Source of the DNA: Acidihalobacter prosperus
GTDB taxonomy: Bacteria > Pseudomonadota > Gammaproteobacteria > DSM-5130 > Acidihalobacteraceae
Length of the DNA: 64,000 nt
Direction of reading: 5' to 3'
NCBI RefSeq assembly: GCF_000754095.2
Contig: NZ_JQSG02000006.1
Location: forward strand, 933,501 to 997,500
The position numbers were made by a program, and so were the translations under genes. Within the stretch, counting starts at the first letter, position 1. Every line of letters begins with the position of its first letter. The notes under the pieces were generated by a model. It made no database searches, was not told the DNA's origin, and was given only the letters and a program-made list of their open reading frames with translations. This document shows positions 24,738-33,359 of the stretch, piece by piece.

Positions 24738-26438
24738 ATGATCGTGATCGAGCCGAACGGCGTCGGACCGGGACTGGAAATCGGATTCGTCTCGGTGGCC
24801 GGCCGGCGGGCGGTCAACGAGGATTACGCCGGCATAGCGCTCGGCGAGGCCGCCGGTGCCGCAACCCGCGGCGTGGTCGTCGCGCTGGCCGACGGCATGG
24901 GCGGCGCGGCTGCCGGTGCGGTGGCCGCCGAACTGGCCGTGCGCAGCTTTCTCGAAGGTTACTATCAGTTGCCGGAAACCCTGGGTCCGGAACGGGCGGC
25001 CGCCCGCGCGCTGGATGCGGCCAATGCCTGGGTGCATGCCCAGGGACGGGTGGACCCCCGGCTTACCGCCATGGCCGCGACCTTCGCGGCACTCATTCTT
25101 CGCGGGCGCCAGGCGTATTTCCTGCGCGCCGGCGACATTCGGCTCTACCGCCTGCGCGAAGGCCGCCTGCGGCGCATCGGTGCGGACCATTACGAGCCCG
25201 CGGTGATCGGCGGCGTGGTACTCCGCGCGGTCGGTCTGGAGCGGGCCATCGCCGCCGACTGGGACGTACTCGACCTGGCCGAAGGGGATCGTTATCTGCT
25301 GTGCAGCGACGGCCTGCACCGCACTCTGTCCGATGCACGCCTCGCGCCGCTGCTGGCCGAGGCGGATGCGCAGACCGCCGCGCAGCGCCTGATCGAGGCC
25401 GCGGTCGCCTTCGGGCGGGATAACGCCAGCGCCGTGGTGCTCGACGTGATGGCGCTGCCCGTGCTCGATCTGCATTATCTCGAACGGGTCATCGGCCCGC
25501 TGCCGATCGGCGACCTGCCGCGCAGCGGCGACAAGGTCGACGGCTACCTACTCGAATCGGTGCTCTATTCGGGACATTACAGCCGCCTGTTCGTGGCCCG
25601 GTCCGCGGACCAGCCTCAGGGCGACCCGGTGATCGTCAAGTTTCCGCTGCCGCGGGCGGAGCACGACGAGAACATCCGCCGCTCGTTCCTGCGCGAGACC
25701 TGGATTTCCGGGCGGGTGAAGAGTCAGTACCTCATCGATTACCTGCCGCCCGAGCCCGGCCGGCAGACGCGGCTGTACGCGGTCAGCCCGTATTACGACG
25801 GCGAGACGCTGGAGACGCGGCTGCAGCGCAGTCCGGTCGGTCTGCATGAGGGGATCGAGATCGCCGGCCGCCTGGCGAAGGCGATCGACACCTTGAATCG
25901 GCGCGAGATATTCCACCGCGACATCAAGCCGGAGAACGTGATGTTGCTGCGCGACGGCGGTCTGCGGCTGCTCGATCTCGGTTTCTCGGCCATGCCGGGC
26001 GTGCTCGATCCGGCGCCCGCGGAGGTGCCGGGCACGCCGGCCTACATGGCCCCGGAGCTGTTCGCCGGCGGCAGCGGCGACGCCCGTTCCGACGTGTTCG
26101 CCTTCGGCGTCACGCTGTACCGCATGTTCAGCGGCGGCAAGTCGCCCTACGGGCTGCGTCAGTCCGTCCCGCTGCACCGCCACCGGCCCGAGCTGCCGGC
26201 GTATCTGAGCCGGGTGTTGGAGAAGGGTATGGCGCGCGATCCTGACGAGCGCTATCAGGACGTGCTCGAACTGCTTTACGAACTCGAATACGCAGGCCGC
26301 ACGGGCGCGCCGGCCGGGGTGGCGCGGCGACGCAGCCTGTACGAGCGCAATCCGCTACTGTTCTGGCAGGTGACCGCCTGGACGGCGATCGCGGTGGCCT
26401 TCGGGCTGCTGGTCGCCCTGATAAAACCCTGGACCTGA
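24738..26438 (+). CDS. Bifunctional PP2C phosphatase / Ser-Thr protein kinase with C-terminal membrane anchor
   Basis: The 566-residue product from the ATG at 24738 (a longer frame starts at 24648) has an N-terminal PP2C domain: GRRAVNEDYAG, ALADGMGGAAAG, LLCSDGLHR and GRDNASAVVLDV give the metal-binding acids. A Hanks-type kinase domain follows (about 275-530) with IVKFPL, HRDIKPEN, DLG in place of DFG, and GTPAYMAPE. One membrane helix closes the protein (about 540-560). It sits between the amine oxidase and eutBC genes, on the same strand, so it may adjust uptake or enzyme activity by phosphorylation. The substrates are unknown. Confidence 0.93.
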   Translation: MIVIEPNGVGPGLEIGFVSVAGRRAVNEDYAGIALGEAAGAATRGVVVALADGMGGAAAGAVAAELAVRSFLEGYYQLPETLGPERAAARALDAANAWVHAQGRVDPRLTAMAATFAALILRGRQAYFLRAGDIRLYRLREGRLRRIGADHYEPAVIGGVVLRAVGLERAIAADWDVLDLAEGDRYLLCSDGLHRTLSDARLAPLLAEADAQTAAQRLIEAAVAFGRDNASAVVLDVMALPVLDLHYLERVIGPLPIGDLPRSGDKVDGYLLESVLYSGHYSRLFVARSADQPQGDPVIVKFPLPRAEHDENIRRSFLRETWISGRVKSQYLIDYLPPEPGRQTRLYAVSPYYDGETLETRLQRSPVGLHEGIEIAGRLAKAIDTLNRREIFHRDIKPENVMLLRDGGLRLLDLGFSAMPGVLDPAPAEVPGTPAYMAPELFAGGSGDARSDVFAFGVTLYRMFSGGKSPYGLRQSVPLHRHRPELPAYLSRVLEKGMARDPDERYQDVLELLYELEYAGRTGAPAGVARRRSLYERNPLLFWQVTAWTAIAVAFGLLVALIKPWT

Positions 26439-26455
26439 TCAAGGAGGCTCACTCC

Positions 26456-27841
26456 ATGTATCGACACACGGTAGGCGACACGCGCTACGCCTTCGCGGAC
26501 CTTCGGACGCTGCTCGCCAAGGCCTCGCCGCTGCGTTCCGGCGATCAGCTCGCCGGACTGGCGGCCGAATCGGCGGTGGAACGGGTGGCGGCGCAGCGCG
26601 CACTGGCCGACGTGCCGCTCAGGGCGTTTCTCGACGAGACGCTGATTCCCTACGAGGACGACGAGGTCACGCGGCTGATCCTCGACACGCACGACGCGGC
26701 CGCCTTTGCCCCGGTCGCGCATCTCACCGTCGGCGGTTTCCGCGACTGGCTGCTGGCCTACGAAACCGACGCAGCGGTGCTGGCGCGGCTCGCACCGGGG
26801 CTGACCCCGGAAATGGTCGCCGCGGTGTCCAAGTTGATGAGTCTGCAGGACCTGGTGCTGGTGGCGGGCAAGTGCGAGGTGATCACGCGCTTTCGTAACA
26901 CCATCGGCCTCAAGGGGCGGCTGGCCACGCGGCTGCAGCCGAACCATCCGACCGACGACCCGCGCGGGGTGGCGGCGAGCGTGCTCGACGGCCTCCTTTA
27001 CGGCAGCGGCGACGCGGTCATCGGCATCAATCCGGCCAGCGACCACCTGGGCGCGCTGACCACGCTGCTCGAACTCATCGACGAGGTGCGCGAAACCTAC
27101 CGCATCCCCACGCAGTCCTGCGTGCTGGCCCACGTCACCAGCCAGATCGAGGTGATTGCGCGCGGCGCGCCTGTGGACCTCGTGTTCCAGTCGATCGCCG
27201 GCACCGAGGCCGCCAACGCCGGCTTCGGCATCAACCTCGCGCTGTTGGGCGAGGCGCGCGAGGCCGCGCTGTCGCTGGGACGCGGCACGCTCGGCGACAA
27301 CGTGATGTACTTCGAGACAGGGCAGGGCAGCGCGCTGTCGGCGAACGCGCACCACGGCGTCGACCAGCAGACCTGCGAGGCGCGCGCCTATGCCGTGGCG
27401 CGGGCGTTCTCGCCGCTGCTGGTCAACACGGTGGTCGGCTTCATCGGCCCGGAATACCTCTACGACGGCAAGCAGATCGTACGCGCCGGGCTGGAGGATC
27501 ACTTCTGCGGCAAGCTGCTCGGCCTGCCGATGGGCTGCGACGTGTGCTACACCAATCACGCCGAGGCCGACCAGGACGACATGGACGCGCTGCTCACCCT
27601 GCTCGGCGCGGCCGGCTGCACCTACATCATGGGCATCCCCGGCGCCGACGACGTCATGCTCAACTACCAGAGCACCTCGTTCCACGATGCGCTGTATCTG
27701 CGCCAGGTGCTCGGCCTGCGTCCGGCGCCGGAGTTCGAGGCCTGGCTGGAGGCCATGGGCATCGTCGAGGACGGCCGCCGGCTGCGTCCTGCCGAGCCGG
27801 CGCATCCCCTGCTGACCCATCCGCTGGCGGTCGGCGAATGA
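26456..27841 (+). CDS. eutB: Ethanolamine ammonia-lyase, large subunit
   Basis: The 461-residue protein has the EutB signatures SLQDLVLVAGKC, FRNTIGLKGRLATRLQPNHPTDDP, GINPASDH, FETGQGSALSANAHHG and CDVCYTNHAEADQDD. With EutC it converts ethanolamine to acetaldehyde and ammonia using adenosylcobalamin. Start at 26456 with AAGGAGG upstream. It overlaps eutC by four bases (ATGA). No microcompartment shell, EutA reactivase or EutD/E/G genes accompany it; the aldehyde dehydrogenase at 19287 may take the acetaldehyde. Confidence 0.97.
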   Translation: MYRHTVGDTRYAFADLRTLLAKASPLRSGDQLAGLAAESAVERVAAQRALADVPLRAFLDETLIPYEDDEVTRLILDTHDAAAFAPVAHLTVGGFRDWLLAYETDAAVLARLAPGLTPEMVAAVSKLMSLQDLVLVAGKCEVITRFRNTIGLKGRLATRLQPNHPTDDPRGVAASVLDGLLYGSGDAVIGINPASDHLGALTTLLELIDEVRETYRIPTQSCVLAHVTSQIEVIARGAPVDLVFQSIAGTEAANAGFGINLALLGEAREAALSLGRGTLGDNVMYFETGQGSALSANAHHGVDQQTCEARAYAVARAFSPLLVNTVVGFIGPEYLYDGKQIVRAGLEDHFCGKLLGLPMGCDVCYTNHAEADQDDMDALLTLLGAAGCTYIMGIPGADDVMLNYQSTSFHDALYLRQVLGLRPAPEFEAWLEAMGIVEDGRRLRPAEPAHPLLTHPLAVGE

Positions 27842-28656
27842 GCGGCGAAGGGCGCAGACTGCCGGGGCAGGCCGATCCGTGGCGCGGTCTGCGGCGATTT
27901 ACCGATGCGCGCATCGCGCTGGGCCGCGTCGGCGGCAGCCAGCCGACCGAGGCGGTGCTCGATTTTCGTCTGGCGCACGCCAAGGCGCGCGATGCCGTGC
28001 ACCGGCCGCTGGACGCCGACGCGCTGTGCGCGCGTCTGGCGCCGCTGGGGCTGCCGGTGCTGCGCGCGGCCAGCCGTGCGCCCGATCGCGCGACCTACCT
28101 GCAGCGTCCCGATCTCGGCCGTGCGCTCGCGCCGGAAGCCGCCGCGCGCCTGGCCGGCGAACCTTCCGCCGGTTACGACGTCGTCTTCGTGTTGGGCGAC
28201 GGACTCTCGGCCCTCGCGGTCGAACGCCACGCGCCGTCCTTGCTGGAGGCCGTGCTGACGCCGTTGCGGGCGCAGGGCTGGCGCATCGGTCCGCTGGTCG
28301 TCGCCGAGCAGGCGCGCGTCGCGCTGGGCGACGAGGCCGGGCAGGCGCTCAACGCATCGCTCGTGGTCGTGCTCATCGGCGAACGCCCCGGCCTGAGTTC
28401 GCCCGACAGCCTGGGCATCTATCTCACCTACGCTCCGCGACCGGGGCGTCTGAACTCCGAACGCAACTGCATCAGCAACGTCCGCCCCGAAGGGCTGCCC
28501 TGCAGCACAGCCGCGCACAAGCTGGTTTATCTGATGTCGGCCGCGAAGCGACGGGCCTTGAGCGGTATCGCACTCAAGGACGAATCGGTCAAACAACCGG
28601 AAATGGAAACCGATCCGCAAGTGCCGGATGCTCGGCGTTTGAAAGGCGATGCCTGA
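27838..28656 (+). CDS. eutC: Ethanolamine ammonia-lyase, small subunit
   Basis: The 272-residue protein starts at the ATG overlapping the eutB stop. EutC hallmarks are visible: TDARIALGRVGGSQPT, LDFRLAHAKARDAVH, LQRPDLGR, VFVLGDGLSALAV, VVLIGERPGLSSPDSLGIYLTY and the C-terminal ERNCISNVRPEGL. It forms the cobalamin-binding part of the lyase. The C-terminal 35 residues are a longer, charged tail than usual. It is the last gene of the amine island. Confidence 0.96.
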   Translation: MSGEGRRLPGQADPWRGLRRFTDARIALGRVGGSQPTEAVLDFRLAHAKARDAVHRPLDADALCARLAPLGLPVLRAASRAPDRATYLQRPDLGRALAPEAAARLAGEPSAGYDVVFVLGDGLSALAVERHAPSLLEAVLTPLRAQGWRIGPLVVAEQARVALGDEAGQALNASLVVVLIGERPGLSSPDSLGIYLTYAPRPGRLNSERNCISNVRPEGLPCSTAAHKLVYLMSAAKRRALSGIALKDESVKQPEMETDPQVPDARRLKGDA

Positions 28657-28922
28657 TGGGGCGATGCCGAAGGGCGGGTTTGAATGGTCGGCTGAATGAG
28701 AATTGTAACTGTTACGTAAGTGCCGACGCGCAATAAAACCTGTTGTTGACAGTAAAATATCGAGATGGTTCGTGAACATTTTTTTATTTTTCGCTATCCA
28801 CTGGATTTAGTTTTTGGTTAATCAGTTTTTAACGAATATTTAACGATCGTTCGAATACCATCGCCGCCTACTTTGCGACGGCTTTCGCTTGCCGTCACGA
28901 CTCATGGCGATGGAGGTTCGAG
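28657..28922. promoter_or_regulatory. AT-rich leader of the TonB-receptor gene
   Basis: This 266-bp stretch changes sharply from GC-rich to AT-rich (about 28735-28860). It holds a TTGACA box at 28746-28751 without a well-placed -10 box, several AT-rich candidates, and a small stem-loop GACGGC/GCCGTC near the end. TGAGAATTGTAACTG near 28695 resembles half of a Fur site only weakly. No cobalamin-riboswitch features are seen. Confidence 0.35.
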
Positions 28923-31220
28923 GTGGATATCAAGGGCAAGGGGATTTTACGTGATGCCATCAGGGTGGCGATCGGTTGCGTGGTGATGGGGGCGGCCATT
29001 TCCACGGCCTATGCGCAAGATTCAGATTCGGGAGCGGTTACGCAGGTCAAGAAAGTCGTCGAGACCGTGCCGCCGGAAAAGGCGGTCGCCACGGTGAACA
29101 AAACCAAGGTAGAGCATGCCAGCCCATCGAGTAATTTGCTGTCGATCCTGAAAAATATACCGGGCTTCAATGTTTTGAGTTCAGGCCCCGGCAATCTGCT
29201 GTCGAGCGACACCGCGTTTACCTTGAATGGCTTCAGCAGCTCCCAGGTGGGCGCGACCTTCGACGGCGTGCCGATCATCAATACCTTCCTGGGCGGCGTA
29301 TATGGCCAGGGCGACGATCATGCGGTCACGCCGATGACCACCGGCCAGATTGCCGGCGTGCAGGTGTACAGCGGCGCGAATACGCCGCAGCAGAATTCGA
29401 TGAATTCTCTGGGTGGCACAATCAATTTCTCGCCGAAGCTGCCTGCGAAGGCGTCCGGGTTGGATATCGGCGTCAGTGGCGGCGCCTATGCCCGGCATGG
29501 GGGGACCAACTCGGTGCATGTGGAGGCCAATAGCGGCTCGATCAAGTCGCTGGACGGTTTCCGTGTGCTTGCGCGATACGGCCATACCAACGAGGCGGGG
29601 TTCCAGCAGCATGTTTATGCGCATCTCGACTCGTATTATCTAGCCGCCCTGCAGCCGTTCAACGACGGCTTGTCGAAGCTGAGCCTGATCTTGATACACA
29701 ACGACGAAAAGGCGCGCATGCCCGACACTATTCCGCTGGCGCTGATCGAGCAATACGGCAGGAACTATCAGTATCCGAGGGGTGTGGTTGACAATTGGGT
29801 GCAGTCCCATGCCACACACATGATTCTGGGCGTCAAGTCGCTGCTCAATCCGATTGCCGTGGGCAGTCTGAAGTTTTTCTACAACGACACTCAGAACGAT
29901 CGTACCGCCTATGCCAACGCGGTATACAACAACAGTTATATGGGTTATGCGCTGCCGACCACGCTGAAGAGCTCCTCGGCGCTCGACGGCTACGGTTCCA
30001 ATTTCAATGTTTACAACAACGCCCTCGCAACCCAGATGTTCGGGTCGGCGCATGCCGGGACGCAATATCAGCGTTATATCGACAACTACAACAATGTGGG
30101 CAGCAAAGCGCACATCACCCTGTTGTTGCCGTCCAATACCGTGACGCTCGGCAGCATGATCCTGCACGCCAAGGACTACTCGACCGAAGGCTGGTACGGC
30201 AGCTCCCCGGTGCCGATGATCATGGGCTACAACGATGCCTGGCTGGAACACGACGGCAAGGATTACTGGGACGGCTACGCGCAGGACGATATTTCCCTGA
30301 TGGGCGGGCGCCTGCACATCTATCCCGGCGTCAAGTATGTCCACGTATCGATGTTTTCGGAGGATGCGCAGGGTTATTACTACAGCTACAGCGGCGCCGT
30401 CGGCAAGACCTTCACTTGGGCCGAACCGTCGCTGGGCGCGACTTTCAGCCCGATCAAGCCGGTTGAGATCTACGCCAATTACGGACGTACCTACAAAGCG
30501 CCGAATATCAGTGCGTTGTATAGCGTGATTGGCAGCTCGCCGATTCCATCGCCGGTTACGGTCGAGCCGGAGTATGTCGACAGCGTCGATGCGGGCATCC
30601 GCTACAGCAGCTCTTTCGGTAAGGCCTCGATCGCCGTCTTCGATCGTATTTTCAACAAGGTGTTCAGCTATTCGTACAGCAACGTGACCGGTGTGACCAC
30701 CGAGTATAATTCTGGAACGGCTGACTACAAGGGCTTTACCCTGGCGGCTGAAAAGCCGTTGTTCGATCATTTCTCCATCGATGGCAACTATGGCTATACC
30801 GACGCCAAGTACACCAAGGACTTCAAGGGCAACAACGGCACGGTGAAGGCGGGTATGTGGCGCCCGGACGTTCCCGTTTATACGGCCAATCTCGGTGTCA
30901 GCTATCGCCGTGCCGGCTGGTATGCGAATCTGAGCTCGCATTTCGTCGGTCGGCAATACATTGCCTATCAGAGCGGCGCGACCAGTAATGTCACGATTCC
31001 GTCATATTCCGTGATCGATCTGACGGCGTCCTATACCTGGCAGCCGCATGGCAGCTATTTCAAGAAGATCAAGCTGTCCGCCTATCTGGATAACGTTGCC
31101 GATACCCAGTACATCGCATACGCCTACGTGCACGGCAGCCAGACTTCCGGCGGAAATTACGAGCTGGTGCAGGAGGGGGCGCCGCGATTCATGGGCGTGG
31201 CCCTCAATGCGTCGTTTTAA
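28923..31220 (+). CDS. TonB-dependent outer-membrane receptor
   Basis: The 765-residue protein starts with GTG at 28923 after GGAGG and has a signal peptide cleaved near Ala31 (STAYAQD). A plug domain follows (LLSILKNIPGFNVLSS, FDGVPI, VYSGANTPQQNSMNSLGGTINF), then a 22-strand-type barrel with many Tyr/Asn/Ser residues and a terminal Phe (VALNASF). The codon use and base composition are less GC-rich than those of the neighbours. Its dedicated exbB-exbD-tonB follow. The substrate is not recognisable; no TonB box is obvious. Confidence 0.92.
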   Translation: MDIKGKGILRDAIRVAIGCVVMGAAISTAYAQDSDSGAVTQVKKVVETVPPEKAVATVNKTKVEHASPSSNLLSILKNIPGFNVLSSGPGNLLSSDTAFTLNGFSSSQVGATFDGVPIINTFLGGVYGQGDDHAVTPMTTGQIAGVQVYSGANTPQQNSMNSLGGTINFSPKLPAKASGLDIGVSGGAYARHGGTNSVHVEANSGSIKSLDGFRVLARYGHTNEAGFQQHVYAHLDSYYLAALQPFNDGLSKLSLILIHNDEKARMPDTIPLALIEQYGRNYQYPRGVVDNWVQSHATHMILGVKSLLNPIAVGSLKFFYNDTQNDRTAYANAVYNNSYMGYALPTTLKSSSALDGYGSNFNVYNNALATQMFGSAHAGTQYQRYIDNYNNVGSKAHITLLLPSNTVTLGSMILHAKDYSTEGWYGSSPVPMIMGYNDAWLEHDGKDYWDGYAQDDISLMGGRLHIYPGVKYVHVSMFSEDAQGYYYSYSGAVGKTFTWAEPSLGATFSPIKPVEIYANYGRTYKAPNISALYSVIGSSPIPSPVTVEPEYVDSVDAGIRYSSSFGKASIAVFDRIFNKVFSYSYSNVTGVTTEYNSGTADYKGFTLAAEKPLFDHFSIDGNYGYTDAKYTKDFKGNNGTVKAGMWRPDVPVYTANLGVSYRRAGWYANLSSHFVGRQYIAYQSGATSNVTIPSYSVIDLTASYTWQPHGSYFKKIKLSAYLDNVADTQYIAYAYVHGSQTSGGNYELVQEGAPRFMGVALNASF

Positions 31221-31273
31221 CAATATATTCACAGAACAAATCCAGGCTGCCTGGGTCTTAGCTTCGAGCATTT

Positions 31274-31308
31274 CCCACCGCCTGCGTCGATATGACGCAG
31301 GCGGTGGG
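31274..31308 (+). terminator. Perfect 15-bp stem-loop between receptor and exbB
   Basis: CCCACCGCCTGCGTC (31274-31288) pairs fully with 31294-31308 around a 5-base loop (GATAT). It lies 53 bp after the receptor stop. It is very stable but lacks a following T-run, so it could be a weak terminator or a 3'-end stabiliser that sets receptor and exbB expression at different levels. Confidence 0.6.
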
Positions 31309-31371
31309 CGTTGAAAATCGCTTGTATATGCCTGTCGGCTTGTGGTCAAAATTTATGAGGGTAATCTGGAA

Positions 31372-32079
31372 ATGGAACTGATCGTTCATCTGATCAAGCT
31401 GTCGGGCGGTTTGCCGATCATCATGGCGCTGCTGTTGCTGGTGGCGGTGGCGGTGATTTTTGACCGGCTGTGGTTTTACTACCGGGTGCTGGGTGCGGGC
31501 GGTCGGGTGGAGGAATCGCTCAAGGCGCTGGGCTACCGCGACGTGCGCGGTCTCAAGGCGCTGGGCGAGGATTATTCGCACACCCTGCAGGGGCGCCTGA
31601 TCCTGCAGGCGGTGGCGTCCAAGGCCGAGACGCCGGACGCACTGTCGCAGCACCTCGACGAGGAAGTGCTGTGGTCGATGCCGCGGCTGGACCAGTACCT
31701 GTGGCTGCTGGACACGGCGGCGACCTTAGGTCCGCTGCTGGGCCTGTTCGGCACCATCATCGGCATGATCGACACCTTCAACGTGCTGGGCAGCTCCGGG
31801 GCTGCGGTCAAGGCCACCGGGGGCATCGCCGACGCGCTGGTGTCGACCGGGATGGGTCTTTTCATCGCGATCATCTCGGTGCTGTTCCTGAACCTGCTGA
31901 ACAAGCGCCTGCGTCTTGCGATGCACCAGCTCGACCTGATCCGCCTGCTGCTGATCAACCGCCTGCACGGCGAGGGCGTCAAGGCGCACGGCGAGGCCGG
32001 CGCGGAACACTTCGAGACGCGCAGCGCGCTGGGCGCGCACCTGGGGCTGGGCGACACGCGCAAGGCCGAGGGCGTGTGA
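31372..32079 (+). CDS. exbB: ExbB/TolQ-family proton-channel protein
   Basis: The 235-residue inner-membrane protein has three hydrophobic helices (about 12-30, 110-135, 155-178), with the family block LDTAATLGPLLGLFGTIIGMIDTF and GIADALVSTGMGLFIAI. The ATG at 31372 is preferred over a GTG 30 bases upstream because the first helix follows directly. With ExbD it uses proton-motive force to energise TonB. The exbB stop is 1 bp from the exbD start. Confidence 0.94.
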   Translation: MELIVHLIKLSGGLPIIMALLLLVAVAVIFDRLWFYYRVLGAGGRVEESLKALGYRDVRGLKALGEDYSHTLQGRLILQAVASKAETPDALSQHLDEEVLWSMPRLDQYLWLLDTAATLGPLLGLFGTIIGMIDTFNVLGSSGAAVKATGGIADALVSTGMGLFIAIISVLFLNLLNKRLRLAMHQLDLIRLLLINRLHGEGVKAHGEAGAEHFETRSALGAHLGLGDTRKAEGV

Positions 32080-32080
32080 G

Positions 32081-32545
32081 ATGGATCGCTCCCGCTACTT
32101 CGAGCATCAGGAACCGCGGCTGAACATCATCCCGATGATCGACATCATGATGTTCCTGCTGGTGTTCTTCGTGCTGATGGTGCTGCACATGATCCCCAAC
32201 ACCGGGGTGAAGCTGCACCTGCCGAGCGCGAGCACGGCGACCAAGCTGCCGCACAAGAGCGTGATCGTCGGCGTGACCGACAAGGGCGCGGTGCGCTACC
32301 AGGACCACACGGTGACCCTGGACGCGCTCAAGCAGGCGCTGTCGGCGCTCAAGGACAAGGCCACGGTGAGCGTGATCATCGCCAGCGACGGCAAGGCCAC
32401 GGTGAAGGAGCTGACCGGGGTGATGAACGCGGTGCGCGAGCTCGGGATCAGCAAGATCGGCCTGGCCACGCGCGCGGGATCTCCGGCGGGCGCCGGCAAG
32501 ACCGCCCCGGCCGCCGCGCCGCCGACGGGTAGCGCGGCGCCATGA
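32081..32545 (+). CDS. exbD: ExbD/TolR-family protein
   Basis: The 154-residue protein has a single N-terminal membrane helix carrying the essential Asp (NIIPMIDIMMFLLVFF) and a periplasmic domain with KATVSVIIASDGKATV. The C-terminal end is Ala/Pro-rich. It forms the proton path with ExbB. Its end overlaps the tonB start by 4 bases. Confidence 0.94.
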   Translation: MDRSRYFEHQEPRLNIIPMIDIMMFLLVFFVLMVLHMIPNTGVKLHLPSASTATKLPHKSVIVGVTDKGAVRYQDHTVTLDALKQALSALKDKATVSVIIASDGKATVKELTGVMNAVRELGISKIGLATRAGSPAGAGKTAPAAAPPTGSAAP

Positions 32546-33342
32546 GCGCGCTGGCGCCGTCGCTCGGGCCGTGGTCGCCGCCGCGGCTGGGCCTGCCGCG
32601 GGCGTTCGTGCTGGCGCTCGCGTTCGAGGTGCTGATCGCGGTGCTGCTGCTGTGGCCGTGGCACCACGCGCCGGCGCCGCCGCCGCCGGCGAAGCCGCAG
32701 CAGGTGACCACGGTGCAGTTCGTCAAGCTGCCGCCGCCTCCGCCGCCGCAGCCGGTGGTGCAGCCCAGGATCGTGCCGCCGCCGCCGATCCCCAAGCCGC
32801 AGATCGTGATCCCGAAGAAGCCCAAGCCCAAGCCGGTGGTGCACCACAAGCCCAAGCCCGTGCATCACGTGATCCACAAGCCGCGGCCGGTGCATCACAG
32901 GCCCAAGCCGATCGTGCATCACAAACCCAAGCCGGTGCCCAAGCCCAAGCCCGCGCCGCATCCGCACGTGGTGCCGCACCCGGCGCCGCAGGCGGTCAAG
33001 TCGCCGCTGCCGGCACCGAAGGTGGCGCCCGTGTCCGGGCCCAGCCCGTCGGCGATCGCCGCCTACAGCCAGGCCCTGCACGTGCTGATCCAGAACAACG
33101 TGCAGGTCGGCGAGATGGTGCGCCAGCTCGGCCTGTCCGGCAGCGTGCGGGTGCGCTTCGTGCTCGGCCCCCAGGGCGGCGCCGCGCAGGACGTGCACAT
33201 CATCTCCGGCGGCGCCAATCCCCTCATCCGCCACGACGCGCTCAAGACCGTCGGACAGCTCAGCTACCCACCGTTCCCCAAGGCCTTCGGCAAAGCACAC
33301 CGTACCTTCGAGGTCGTCGTGCAGATCAATTCCGGTAATTAA
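32542..33342 (+). CDS. tonB: TonB energy-transducer protein with His/Lys/Pro-rich linker
   Basis: The 266-residue protein has an N-terminal membrane anchor (about 15-36), a long Pro-rich periplasmic linker (about 45-165) with repeated KPKP and VHHKPKP units, and a C-terminal TonB domain (about 185-264, GSVRVRFVLGPQG, FPKAFGKAHRTFEVVVQI). It couples inner-membrane energy to the outer-membrane receptor. The linker is unusually rich in His (pairs HH spaced by Pro/Lys), which might bind metal. It overlaps exbD, completing the receptor-exbB-exbD-tonB set. Confidence 0.93.
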   Translation: MSALAPSLGPWSPPRLGLPRAFVLALAFEVLIAVLLLWPWHHAPAPPPPAKPQQVTTVQFVKLPPPPPPQPVVQPRIVPPPPIPKPQIVIPKKPKPKPVVHHKPKPVHHVIHKPRPVHHRPKPIVHHKPKPVPKPKPAPHPHVVPHPAPQAVKSPLPAPKVAPVSGPSPSAIAAYSQALHVLIQNNVQVGEMVRQLGLSGSVRVRFVLGPQGGAAQDVHIISGGANPLIRHDALKTVGQLSYPPFPKAFGKAHRTFEVVVQINSGN

Positions 33343-33359
33343 GCGGTAAGGAGACCGCC

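Noticed and set aside
21000-25475. Very long open frame on the minus strand (1491 codons) opposite the permease/amine oxidase/PP2C genes
   Set aside because: It is the antisense shadow of three clear genes; its translation is His/Arg/Gln-rich low-complexity with no family features.
28690-28710. Fur box upstream of the receptor
   Set aside because: Only one half resembles the consensus; the other half matches 2 of 7 bases.
28657-28922. Cobalamin riboswitch before the TonB receptor, suggested by nearby eutBC
   Set aside because: No B12-box or conserved riboswitch helices are seen; the region is AT-rich and short.
32571-33338. Alternative frame inside tonB rich in Ala/Gly/Arg
   Set aside because: A frame-shifted reading of the Pro-rich linker; no start signal or family features.
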